From NCBI GenBank assembly GCA_016710335.1, contig JADJXQ010000003.1:124001-188000 (forward strand): a DNA stretch of 64,000 nucleotides, written 5' to 3'. Shown here one piece after another: positions 25,025-32,916 of this stretch; the first letter of the stretch is position 1, and each line of letters opens with the position of its first letter. The notes under the pieces are model-generated. The model saw only the letters and a list, made by a program, of their open reading frames with translations. It was not told where the DNA came from and did not search any database. The stretch is from Rhodospirillales bacterium (GTDB lineage: Bacteria; Pseudomonadota; Alphaproteobacteria; Rhodospirillales; Defluviicoccaceae). The translations under genes were made by a program, and so were the position numbers.

Positions 25025-26923
25025 ATGATGCAAAGCATTCGCAAGTTCTCCATGTCGCCGATCGGCAAGGCGGTGTTCATTCTCGTGTTGCTGACCTTCG
25101 GCGCCGGCTTCTGGTATGTGGGCAATCCGCTTGCGCCGGGCGGCGGCGATTGGGCGGTGCGGGTCGGCGACGTCGAGATTCCGGCGCAAGCGATATCGGA
25201 GGACTACCAGCGCCAGATGCAGCGCTTGCGCCAGCTCTCCGGCCAAAGCTTTGACGCCGAGCAAGCCCGCGCCATGGGCTTGCCGCAGGCGGTGATCGGC
25301 CAGATCGTCAATCGCACCTTGCTAGACCTAGGTGCTTCGGACCTGGGTCTGGCGGTCAGCGACGCGACCATCGGCAAGGTCATCCGCAACGACCCGGACT
25401 TCCGCAACTCGGAAGGCGACTTCGATCGAGAGGTCTATAGCCTGGCGCTCCGCAACGCCGGCTTCAGCGAGCGCCAGTACGAAGAGCGCCTGCGCCGCGA
25501 TCTGGCGCGGACCGAGTACATCGGCACCCTGCAGGCCGGCGTGGTGGCGCCGGAGGCTCTGGTCGACCAGGCCTATCGGTTCCGCAACGAAGCGCGCGTC
25601 GCGGAGGTGGTGCCGATCGCAGCGGCGGCGATGACGGCGGTGCCGGAACCGGACGCGGCGGCGCTGCAGGCTTACTACGACTCCCATCCTGACGCCTTCA
25701 CGACTCCGGAGATCCGCCAGGTGACGGCGGTGGTGCTCACCGCCGCCGATCTGGCCGCGGAGATGGCGGCGTCCGAAGAGGAGTTGCAGGCCGCCTATGA
25801 CGAGCACCAGGACGAATATGCCGAACCCGAACGCCGCTCCCTGCAGCAGATCCTGTTTCCGGACCAGGCGTCGGCCGAGCGCGCCGCCGAACGTCTGAAG
25901 CAAGGCGCCGATTTCGCCGCCGTGGCCAAGGAGGTCGCCGGGCTGGAGAGCAGCGACCTCGACATCGGGGCCATGAGCAGGGAGGAACTGATACCGGAAC
26001 TCGCCGACGCCGTGTTCGCAACGGCGCACGGAGAGGTGACGGCGCCGATCCGCTCGCCGCTCGGTTGGCACCTCATTCGCGTGACGGAAGTGCAGCCGGC
26101 TCGGACGCGGACGCTCGCCGAGGCCCGCGACGAGCTGTCGGAGATGATTGCGCGCGAGAAGGCGGTGGATGCCTTGTACGATCTATCTACTCGCCTGGAA
26201 GACGCGCTCGGCGGCGGCGCCTCCCTCGAGGACGCGGCGCGGTCCCTAAACCTCAAGCTCATCCGCGTTCCGGCTCTCGATGCCGCCGGCCGCGATGCCG
26301 AGGGTGCGGCGGTGGCCGACATCCCGCCGGAGCTGCCGGCGACGGCGTTTGCGACCGATGTCGGCAGCGACAGCCTGCTCACCCAGACCGGCAGCGACGG
26401 CTACTTCATCGTGCGGGTCGACACCGCCACGCCGCCCCAGCGCAAACCTCTGGACGCGGTGCGCGATGAGGTGCGGGACGCCGTCATGGCCGAGCGCCGG
26501 GCCGAAGCCGCCAGGCAGGCCGCGGAGGCGTTGGCCGCCGAGGTTCGTGGCGGCCGGCCCATCGGTGAAGCGGCGCGGGACAAAGGCTACGAGGCGGTCA
26601 CAGGCGCGCCGGTCAAGCGCTCCGGCGAGGGTGGCGAACCCGGCTGGCCTCGGTCCCTGGTATCGGCGCTGTTCGAGACCGAACCGGGAGGCGTGGTCGT
26701 CGTCGATGCCGGCGGCGCCGTCCATGTGGCCCGCGTGCGGGAGGTTGTCGAAGCGGAACCGCGCGCCGACCGCGAGGCCGTGGCGACGTTGCGCGATGAA
26801 CTGACCGAGGCGCTGCAGACCGACATCGTGGACCAGCTTGCCGGGGCGCTGCAGCGTCGGCATCCGGTCGAAGCCAACACCCGCGTGCTCAGCGACCTGT
26901 TTCAGCCGCAGCAGCAGCAGTAG
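25025..26923 (+). CDS. ppiD: Periplasmic peptidyl-prolyl isomerase/chaperone PpiD
   Basis: A 632-residue membrane-anchored folding factor. A short cytoplasmic N-terminus (MMQSIRKFSMSPIGKA) and one helix (VFILVLLTFGAGFWYV) anchor it, then a SurA-like N domain follows. A parvulin-type region (RSLQQILFPDQASAERAAER to PIRSPLGWHLIRVTEVQP, about 270-365) is present, and further C-terminal repeats end in QPQQQQ. The start is the ATG at 25025; the longer open frame upstream is antisense to yjbQ. It sits nine bases before trpE, an order seen in other alphaproteobacteria. Confidence 0.9.
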   Translation: MMQSIRKFSMSPIGKAVFILVLLTFGAGFWYVGNPLAPGGGDWAVRVGDVEIPAQAISEDYQRQMQRLRQLSGQSFDAEQARAMGLPQAVIGQIVNRTLLDLGASDLGLAVSDATIGKVIRNDPDFRNSEGDFDREVYSLALRNAGFSERQYEERLRRDLARTEYIGTLQAGVVAPEALVDQAYRFRNEARVAEVVPIAAAAMTAVPEPDAAALQAYYDSHPDAFTTPEIRQVTAVVLTAADLAAEMAASEEELQAAYDEHQDEYAEPERRSLQQILFPDQASAERAAERLKQGADFAAVAKEVAGLESSDLDIGAMSREELIPELADAVFATAHGEVTAPIRSPLGWHLIRVTEVQPARTRTLAEARDELSEMIAREKAVDALYDLSTRLEDALGGGASLEDAARSLNLKLIRVPALDAAGRDAEGAAVADIPPELPATAFATDVGSDSLLTQTGSDGYFIVRVDTATPPQRKPLDAVRDEVRDAVMAERRAEAARQAAEALAAEVRGGRPIGEAARDKGYEAVTGAPVKRSGEGGEPGWPRSLVSALFETEPGGVVVVDAGGAVHVARVREVVEAEPRADREAVATLRDELTEALQTDIVDQLAGALQRRHPVEANTRVLSDLFQPQQQQ

Positions 26924-26932
26924 GCGCCGACC

Positions 26933-28450
26933 ATGGACGTCCACCCGGCGCTCGAGCCGTTCGCTGCGGTCTACGACGATGGTCGGCCGCAGGTGGTGTG
27001 GACCCGCCTGGTCGCCGACCTGGAGACGCCGGTCTCCGCCATGCTCAAGCTCGCCGACGGCCGCCCGAACGCGTTTCTGCTGGAATCGGTCGAAGGCGGC
27101 GCGGTCCGCGGCCGCTACTCGATCATCGGACTCAAGCCGGATCTGATCTGGCGCTGCTCCGGCAACCAGGCTCACATCAACCGCCAGGCCCGTTTCGATC
27201 CCGACGCGTTCGCGCCCTGCCCGGTGGCGGCGCGCGACGGCGCCCTGGCCTCCCTCCGGTCCCTGGTCGCCGAGAGCCGCATCGCCCTGCCGGCGGGGCT
27301 GCCGCCGATGGCAGCGGGGCTGGTCGGCTACATGTCATACGACATGGTGCGCCTCGTGGAGCGGCTTCCGGATACGAACCCGGACACGCTCGGAGTTCCG
27401 GACGGTATTCTGCTGCGCCCGACGGTGATGGCGGTGTTCGACACCATCGAGGACACGGTCACGGTGGTGACGCCGGCATGGCCGGACGACGGCATGGCCG
27501 CCCGCGCCGCCTACGACCAGGCCCGCAAGCGCCTCGCCGACATCGTCGCCGACTTCGGCCGCTCGCTGCCCTACCGGCGCGCCGCGGCCGAGGAGGCGGA
27601 AGAGTTGCCGATGCCGACCTCCAACGTCGGCCGCGACGGCTACCACGCCATGGTCGCCCGCGCGAAGGAGTACATCTTCGCCGGCGACATCTTCCAGGTG
27701 GTGCCGTCGCAGCGCTTCCAGTTGCCGTTCAAGCTGCCGCCGTTCGCGCTCTATCGGGCGCTTCGCCGCCTCAACCCGTCGCCGTTCCTGTTCTTCCTGG
27801 ACTTCGGCGGCTTCAGCGTCGTGGGGTCGAGCCCCGAGATACTGGTGCGGGTGCGCGGAGGCCGGGTCACCATCCGCCCCATCGCCGGCACCAGGCGCCG
27901 CGGCGAGACGCCGGAGGAGGACCGGGCGCTGGCCGAGGAGCTGCTCGCCGACCCCAAGGAGCGGGCCGAGCACCTGATGCTGCTGGATCTCGGCCGCAAC
28001 GACGTCGGCCGCGTCGCCCGCGTCGGCACCGTCCGCGTCACCGGGATGATGGAGATCGAGCACTACTCGCACGTCATGCACATCGTCTCCAACGTCGAGG
28101 GCGAACTGGACCCGAAATACGACGCCGTCGACGCCCTGTTCGCCGGCTTTCCCGCCGGCACCGTCTCCGGCGCGCCGAAGATCCGCGCCATGGAGATCAT
28201 CGACGAGTTGGAGCCCGAGCGCCGCGGTATCTACGGCGGCGCCATCGGCTACATCAGCGCCGACGGCCAGATGGACACCTGCATCGCGCTCCGCACTGCC
28301 GTCGTCAAGGACGGCGTCCTCTACGTCCAGGCCGGCGGCGGCGTCGTCGCCGACAGCGACCCGGAAGCCGAATACCAGGAATCCCGCTCCAAAGCCCGCG
28401 CCCTAATCCGCGCCGCCGAAGAAGCCGTAAGGTTCGCCGCGGAGGGGTAG
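26933..28450 (+). CDS. trpE: Anthranilate synthase component I
   Basis: A 505-residue enzyme that converts chorismate to anthranilate in tryptophan synthesis, using ammonia from TrpG. Family stretches are easy to see: IFQVVPSQRF, SSPEILVRV, IRPIAGTRRRG, LDLGRNDVGRVA, FPAGTVSGAPK and YGGAIGYIS. The N-terminal tryptophan-binding region includes LLESVEGG. It starts nine bases after ppiD. TrpG, D and C, which usually follow in this order of genes, are not found here; accessory genes start about 260 bases downstream. Confidence 0.95.
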   Translation: MDVHPALEPFAAVYDDGRPQVVWTRLVADLETPVSAMLKLADGRPNAFLLESVEGGAVRGRYSIIGLKPDLIWRCSGNQAHINRQARFDPDAFAPCPVAARDGALASLRSLVAESRIALPAGLPPMAAGLVGYMSYDMVRLVERLPDTNPDTLGVPDGILLRPTVMAVFDTIEDTVTVVTPAWPDDGMAARAAYDQARKRLADIVADFGRSLPYRRAAAEEAEELPMPTSNVGRDGYHAMVARAKEYIFAGDIFQVVPSQRFQLPFKLPPFALYRALRRLNPSPFLFFLDFGGFSVVGSSPEILVRVRGGRVTIRPIAGTRRRGETPEEDRALAEELLADPKERAEHLMLLDLGRNDVGRVARVGTVRVTGMMEIEHYSHVMHIVSNVEGELDPKYDAVDALFAGFPAGTVSGAPKIRAMEIIDELEPERRGIYGGAIGYISADGQMDTCIALRTAVVKDGVLYVQAGGGVVADSDPEAEYQESRSKARALIRAAEEAVRFAAEG

Positions 28451-28714
28451 GGGCGAGAACGGCGGGTGCTGCGGCGAGGTGCTATGTTCAGCCTTTCCTG
28501 GAGATTTTTGTGTTTCATGGTGCTGCTTTAGGAACTCGCCGCGCACGAACCTTCACGAGCGCAACTTGGGCTGATTCACGATCGATGGCGGCTCAAGCCC
28601 GCGAGCATATCTTTCGCGTCCTCATTGTTAGCGTGCGCGCAAACCCTCTCCAATGTTAGCTAGAAGAGCCTGAGGCAAATCAGCTAAATTGCGCCGACAG
28701 CATTGAGGACAATC

Positions 28715-30796
28715 GTGGCAGGCAGGAAACAACATCATGTCCCGCAGTCTTTGCAACGCGGATTTCTTTGCGACGTGAAGACCGAAAAGACCTACGTGCA
28801 TCGTCGGGACGGCAGCAGTTTTCCCGCGTCGATCAGCGACGTGGCGGCGCAACGCTACTTCTACTCGCGCCTATCGAGAGACGGAAGTAAAACTCTTGAT
28901 GACCTGATCACTAACTACGAGAACAGGTTGGGTGGCCTGCTGATCAACCTGCGTGCGGTGTCGATTGACGGCGCGGTCAATGCGGGTGTGGCCGCAGAGG
29001 TGATCGCGCACCTGACACCACGTAGCGCGCACATGCGCCGCTCCTTCAGCAGCGTGATGGAGAAGTTCGTGAAGGCGGCGACCGAAGCCTTTTCCGACGA
29101 AGACACGGTCGTGCAGATGTCGGGCTTAGCCGAGCCAGAGCCCAACCAGATTTGGAACGAGCACATAGCGTCGGTACTCGATAAGGAACTCCATCTCAAA
29201 ACCCTGCTGGAGTTGCTGTCCATCCCCAAGAGCCTCTTGGACAGGATGATATTCATGGCGGCGAAGGAGCATGTCGTCGGAAGCTTCGACGCGAAGACTT
29301 GGGGCGTCACGGATGCGTTCACCTCAGTGTTGGATCGACTCCATGACCTGGTGCGCGACGGTCACAATAAAGCGCTTGGGCAAGCACTGATCGCAGAACC
29401 GCGCAAGACCTCGCTCGAAGCGCTGGAGTGGCATATTCGCGCCGCCCCGCCAGAGGGCGCGATCTTGCCCGATTGCGTGGCACTCGGGGCGGATGAAGAA
29501 GGAGGCCCGTTCCTTCCCTACATGATGACAACGATGGCCACCGTTTCCGCCGTTGTCATGCCGATCACATCGGAGAAGCTGCTGGTCGGTGTGCGGCCCG
29601 GCCGCGATGCGCCCGATCTTGCAAACTTCAATTGCGATGCGGCAGCTTGCAGCGACGAACTTTTCATCACCGCGTCGCAATCGCCTTTCTTCGCCCAATT
29701 GGGCGCGAAGATGGGCCAGCGCTGGAGAACTAAAATCGACGCTGTTGTCCAGGCTGCGCTGAAAGATGTGCTTCCGAACAAGCGGTTATCTGATGAAAGC
29801 GGCAGCGACCGACCGACGTTGCCGCCGGTGAGCTACCAGTTAACCTTTACCAACCTCGGCACAGAGGAAGAAGTTAGGCCGATCAGTGAGATGACGCAAA
29901 GGCTCCTCGAGCATGTCCGACCACTTTTCGATCTTGAGCGCCTCGACGGTATTACGTTCGCTGCGGACCATCAGGGCGCGCTTAACGATCTGGAGCGCAG
30001 TTTCGACATCGACACGACGCCGGAAGGGGTGCCCGACTACATCGCGCAAGGAGCGGCGACCGCGCTGGTTCTGCGGGATGGCGTTGCCAAGGTACGCATC
30101 GTGATGCATGCCGCCTATGGCCAATCGCTCATCGCTGACGAGCAGGAACATGCTGAGATGGCACTCCATTTCCTCGTCGCGGGGCTAGTGCAAGCTTGCA
30201 CCTTGAGCCAGATTGAGAAGGCGCTTCCCTCTTTCTTGCTAGAGCCCGTGTTGATGACCGATCACGACGGTGTATTGCACTGTGCCGTTCGCAAAGCCGT
30301 GCGGGCGTATCGCTATGCACGCGACAGCGCCCAGTTTGGCGCGGACGCAATGGTCCAACAGGAATTCTCGAAGTACTTGATCAACAGCTTCGACAACGCC
30401 TCGGTGACGATTGCGAATGCGAAGGAAGAGCACGCCGACAGCCCGGACTATCCCAAGCTGTTCGAGACCGCGCACGGTGCGGCGAGCGAGATGCTGATCA
30501 GTACGGCGCGGCTGCTCGGCCACCGCCACGGCACGAGCAGGCTAGATTTCTCGACCAGCGAGAGCGACGTTCGCGCTACACTGGCAGCGCGCCAACTCAC
30601 CAGTTGGATTGAGGTGTTCTCCAAAGACCTTCAGCGCTTTTGGCAGAAAGAGACTTGGACGCGCACCGACTTTTATGCGCTTAACATCCACGTGGAGCGC
30701 GTGCTGTGGGCGAATGGTATTGTTCTCTGGCGCGAACCGAATGGGCACGGAACGATGATCATGGCAGCGCCGTCGCAACTCGCGCCGCAGCCATAA
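28715..30796 (+). CDS. Large protein with DUF4238-like N-terminus
   Basis: A 693-residue protein I do not fully recognise. It opens VAGRKQHHVPQSLQRGF, which resembles the DUF4238 signature (HHVPQ followed by an LRxF-like motif), and has VAAQRYFYSR and LDDLITNYENRLG as in that family. DUF4238 proteins are usually about half this length. The remainder has no motif I can name, though it is full of acidic and helical stretches. I set the start at the GTG at 28715, six bases after GAGG; a TTG at 28703 is also possible. Codon use is less G+C-biased than in neighbours, which suggests acquisition from elsewhere. It may be a mobile or defence-type gene, but no such role can be shown. Confidence 0.6.
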   Translation: MAGRKQHHVPQSLQRGFLCDVKTEKTYVHRRDGSSFPASISDVAAQRYFYSRLSRDGSKTLDDLITNYENRLGGLLINLRAVSIDGAVNAGVAAEVIAHLTPRSAHMRRSFSSVMEKFVKAATEAFSDEDTVVQMSGLAEPEPNQIWNEHIASVLDKELHLKTLLELLSIPKSLLDRMIFMAAKEHVVGSFDAKTWGVTDAFTSVLDRLHDLVRDGHNKALGQALIAEPRKTSLEALEWHIRAAPPEGAILPDCVALGADEEGGPFLPYMMTTMATVSAVVMPITSEKLLVGVRPGRDAPDLANFNCDAAACSDELFITASQSPFFAQLGAKMGQRWRTKIDAVVQAALKDVLPNKRLSDESGSDRPTLPPVSYQLTFTNLGTEEEVRPISEMTQRLLEHVRPLFDLERLDGITFAADHQGALNDLERSFDIDTTPEGVPDYIAQGAATALVLRDGVAKVRIVMHAAYGQSLIADEQEHAEMALHFLVAGLVQACTLSQIEKALPSFLLEPVLMTDHDGVLHCAVRKAVRAYRYARDSAQFGADAMVQQEFSKYLINSFDNASVTIANAKEEHADSPDYPKLFETAHGAASEMLISTARLLGHRHGTSRLDFSTSESDVRATLAARQLTSWIEVFSKDLQRFWQKETWTRTDFYALNIHVERVLWANGIVLWREPNGHGTMIMAAPSQLAPQP

Positions 30797-30830
30797 TTAT
30801 AGGCGTTGTCCCGACAGGCGCCTGCCGCAG

Positions 30831-31034
30831 TTCTTCGCAAGAGCCGGGGGGCTGACGGTGTCCGACGCTATCCTTCTCATGCTGGTTCGCGTCGCGGCCG
30901 AGAAGGCTTTGCCGTTCGCGCTCAAGGTGCCGAACGGCGAGACGGTCGCTGCCGTGGCGCAGGCGCGGCGCGGCGGCTTGGCGCCCTTCGGCTCCGTCGA
31001 CGGGTTGTTGGCGGATCTGAATGCGCCGGATTGA
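30831..31034 (+). pseudogene. 5'-truncated RelB/DinJ-type antitoxin
   Basis: The frame ending at 31034 reads GLTVSDAILLMLVRVAAEKA, then LPFALKVPNGETVAA, and ends DGLLADLNAPD. That is the middle and end of RelB/DinJ antitoxins (TVSDA, EKxLPF and ADLN motifs). The first 20 or so residues, which include the DNA-binding beta strand, are missing, and no good start is visible upstream. It overlaps the start of a YafQ-like fragment by 14 bases, so this was once a dinJ-yafQ type pair. Confidence 0.7.
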
Positions 31035-31181
31035 ACGGACGAGCGCCCTCCGGCGAGACTTCAAGCGGCACCGCAAAAACAGCCGGTCTCTCGACGAAGA
31101 CCTCGTAACATGTTGCGGATGTTGGCAGCGGACCCGCCACTGTCGCCTCATCGGCGCTCCGCCGACTCCCATATCGGATGA
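31021..31181 (+). pseudogene. Frameshifted YafQ/RelE-type toxin fragment
   Basis: From the ATG at 31021 the frame reads MRRIERTSALRRDFKRHRKN, then SRSLDEDLV, like the N-terminus of YafQ toxins. After the valine (about 31105) the matching sequence continues only in another frame: NMLRMLAADPPLSPHRRSAD, then a stop at 31179-31181. A one-base deletion explains this. The catalytic C-terminal half (the region with the conserved His and the final Phe) is absent. Together with the truncated antitoxin upstream it is a dead toxin-antitoxin locus. Confidence 0.65.
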
Positions 31182-31573
31182 ATTCATCCGGCTGATACAC
31201 GGCCACGCTGGCGGTACGGAATCCCGTGGCATCGCGGGTGACGATACCGTCTGGTGCCGCGTGACGCGCAGTCTCGTGAAGCACCGCGTCCTCGAAATCG
31301 TCAAATCCCGCCTTGAGCGCGGAATCGAGAACAGCGTGCGTCACCGGGAGCACACGGAACAGCGACATCAGAACGGCAACCGCCTCGTCGGCAGCTTTCC
31401 GGCCGACGGACTTGGCGACGAGATAGTGGATCGTCGTGACGGTGGTCGCGCACTGAAAACCGGCGTGTTCCCCGCGCTCGATGCGACTGAAGATATCCCT
31501 CGCGCCGAAAAAAAAGCGGCTGCCGCGCGACCAGAACGTCGAGAACGACGTTCGTGTCGAGGAGAAGCTTCAA
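31168..31573 (-). pseudogene. PIN-domain toxin gene broken at an eight-base homopolymer
   Basis: The gene opens MKLLLDTNVVLDVLVARQPL, the classic PIN-domain start with its first acidic residue. After LFF the frame goes wrong: reading one base fewer in the run of eight A (31508-31515 on the plus strand) restores a good PIN protein (ARDIFSRIERGEHAGF, then VTTIHYLVAKSVG, ALKAGFDDFEDAV and DGIVTRDATGF). PIN toxins cut RNA, and the acidic residues are retained in the restored version. The C-terminus runs into the YafQ remnant without a stop until 30922. Either a pseudogene, a slippage-controlled gene, or a sequencing error. Confidence 0.75.
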
Positions 31574-31812
31574 GAGTATTTGTCTTCAAGGCGCGCCCGG
31601 TAATCGGCCTCGTCAACCTTGACATCGTTGAGGAGCCCGCAAAGCGAACTCGTCAGAGGCGGCGTCGCGTCGGCCTCTGCGGATCCGGTGGTATCGAGGG
31701 CGCGGAAGTACTCCGCCACCATCTGCGATACGGATTTCCTCCGCCGCCGGCCGTAATCCTTGGCCTTGCGGATCAGCTCGTCGTCGAGGCGGAGTGTCAG
31801 TTTGCTCTGCAT
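31570..31812 (-). CDS. Antitoxin of a PIN-type toxin pair (DUF6364-like)
   Basis: An 80-residue protein with a ribbon-helix-helix N-terminus (KLTLRLDDELIRKAKDYGRR, then KSVSQMVAEYFRAL) like the DUF6364/VapB-type antitoxins that pair with PIN toxins. The C-terminal tail (LLNDVKVDEADYRARLEDKY) would wrap the toxin. It overlaps the PIN gene start by four bases on the minus strand. The antitoxin frame is intact while the toxin frame is broken. A palindrome upstream overlaps a plausible promoter. Confidence 0.8.
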   Translation of the reverse strand: MQSKLTLRLDDELIRKAKDYGRRRRKSVSQMVAEYFRALDTTGSAEADATPPLTSSLCGLLNDVKVDEADYRARLEDKYS

Positions 31813-31833
31813 GAAAGCCGCTCACCGGGTATG

Positions 31834-31866
31834 TGACGTATATGGTGGCTTCAGATTGTACGTCAA
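31834..31866 (-). promoter_or_regulatory. Promoter and operator-like palindrome of the antitoxin gene
   Basis: Arms TGACGTA (31834-31840) and TACGTCA (31859-31865) are exact complements 18 bases apart. Read on the minus strand they overlap a TTGACG (31861-31866) and an ATATAC (31838-31843) at 17-base spacing, a good -35/-10 pair 25-55 bases before the antitoxin start. Ribbon-helix-helix antitoxins usually repress their own promoter at such sites; that is inference here. Confidence 0.55.
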
Positions 31867-32024
31867 CCGTAGGATGATAAAGAGAAACAACTTGCCGCTA
31901 CACTGACCGCATGTGCAGTTCATGTAAGGCAGTCGCGGTTTGAATGGCTTCGTGCGCTCACCATGTACCTCTAACGGCGCGGCAAGCGCCTGCGCAGGAT
32001 GACCAAGAATCGGGAGGGATGCTC

Positions 32025-32819
32025 ATGTCGGCACGGCTATGGTCATCGGCTCTGCTCGGATTGGCGCTCTTGGCGGCGCCCTTGGCCGCGGTGGCGGCGG
32101 AGGTGCAGTGGTTCGGGCAGTCGGCGTTCAGGATCACGACCGGCGACGGCAAGGTCATCCTCATCGACCCGTTCATCACCGGCAATCCGAAGACGCCCGA
32201 AGAGCTGAAGGATCTCGGCAAGATCGGCCCGGTGGACCTGATCCTGGTCACCCACGGCCACGGCGATCACGTCGGCGACACCGTGAAGCTGGCGGAGATG
32301 ACCGGGGCCAAGGTGGCGATGAACGCCGACCTCGGCACCACGTTCCGCCTGCTCGGCCTGGTGCCTTCGGAACAATTGATCCGGTTCAACAAGGGCGGCA
32401 CGATCCGGCCCATCGGCGACGGCGTCGCCGTCACCATGGTGCGCGCCGAGCACAGCTCGAACTTCGTCCATGACGACCGCAACCACCCGGGCGGCGAGCC
32501 CGCGGGCTACATCATCGCTTTGACGGACGGACCGACGTTATACCACGCCGGCGACACCGGCGTGTTCAGCGACATGGCGTTGATCGCAGAGCTCTACCGG
32601 CCGGACGTCGCGTTCCTGCCCATCGGGGGACACTTCGTCATGGATCCGGCGCACGCGGCGTTCGCCGTCAAGACCCTGCTCAAGACCAGGATCGTGGTGC
32701 CCATGCACTACGGCACCACGCCGGCGCTCAAGGGAACGCCGGAGCAGTTCATCGACGCCCTCGGCAATTATGACGGCGACATCGTGGTCATGCAGCCCGG
32801 CGAAACGCGCGACTTCTGA
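32025..32819 (+). CDS. Periplasmic metallo-beta-lactamase-fold hydrolase (UPF0173-like)
   Basis: A 264-residue protein of the UPF0173 metal-dependent hydrolase type. The signal peptide MSARLWSSALLGLALLA is followed by EVQWFGQSAFRI. The metal motif is THGHGDHVGD (His77, His79, Asp81 and His82), and later zinc-site regions include AEHSSNFV, YHAGDTG and VPMHYGT. UPF0173 proteins are usually cytoplasmic, so the signal peptide is notable. The ATG at 32025 sits six bases after GGAGGG; ATGs at 32019 and 31944 are less likely. Substrate unknown. It is convergent with the TPR gene. Confidence 0.85.
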   Translation: MSARLWSSALLGLALLAAPLAAVAAEVQWFGQSAFRITTGDGKVILIDPFITGNPKTPEELKDLGKIGPVDLILVTHGHGDHVGDTVKLAEMTGAKVAMNADLGTTFRLLGLVPSEQLIRFNKGGTIRPIGDGVAVTMVRAEHSSNFVHDDRNHPGGEPAGYIIALTDGPTLYHAGDTGVFSDMALIAELYRPDVAFLPIGGHFVMDPAHAAFAVKTLLKTRIVVPMHYGTTPALKGTPEQFIDALGNYDGDIVVMQPGETRDF

Positions 32820-32916
32820 GCCCGCCGTCGGCGGAACCGGTCACCAACCCGAAGCAGCAGGCGATCAACCGGACCCGGCCGATCGCGCTCGCTCCGGAAC
32901 TGCAATCGGCTCCAAC

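Noticed and set aside
30060..30200. Possible HExxH protease motif in the DUF4238-type protein (EHAEMALH)
   Set aside because: The spacing does not match HExxH and nothing else in the region supports a zinc site.
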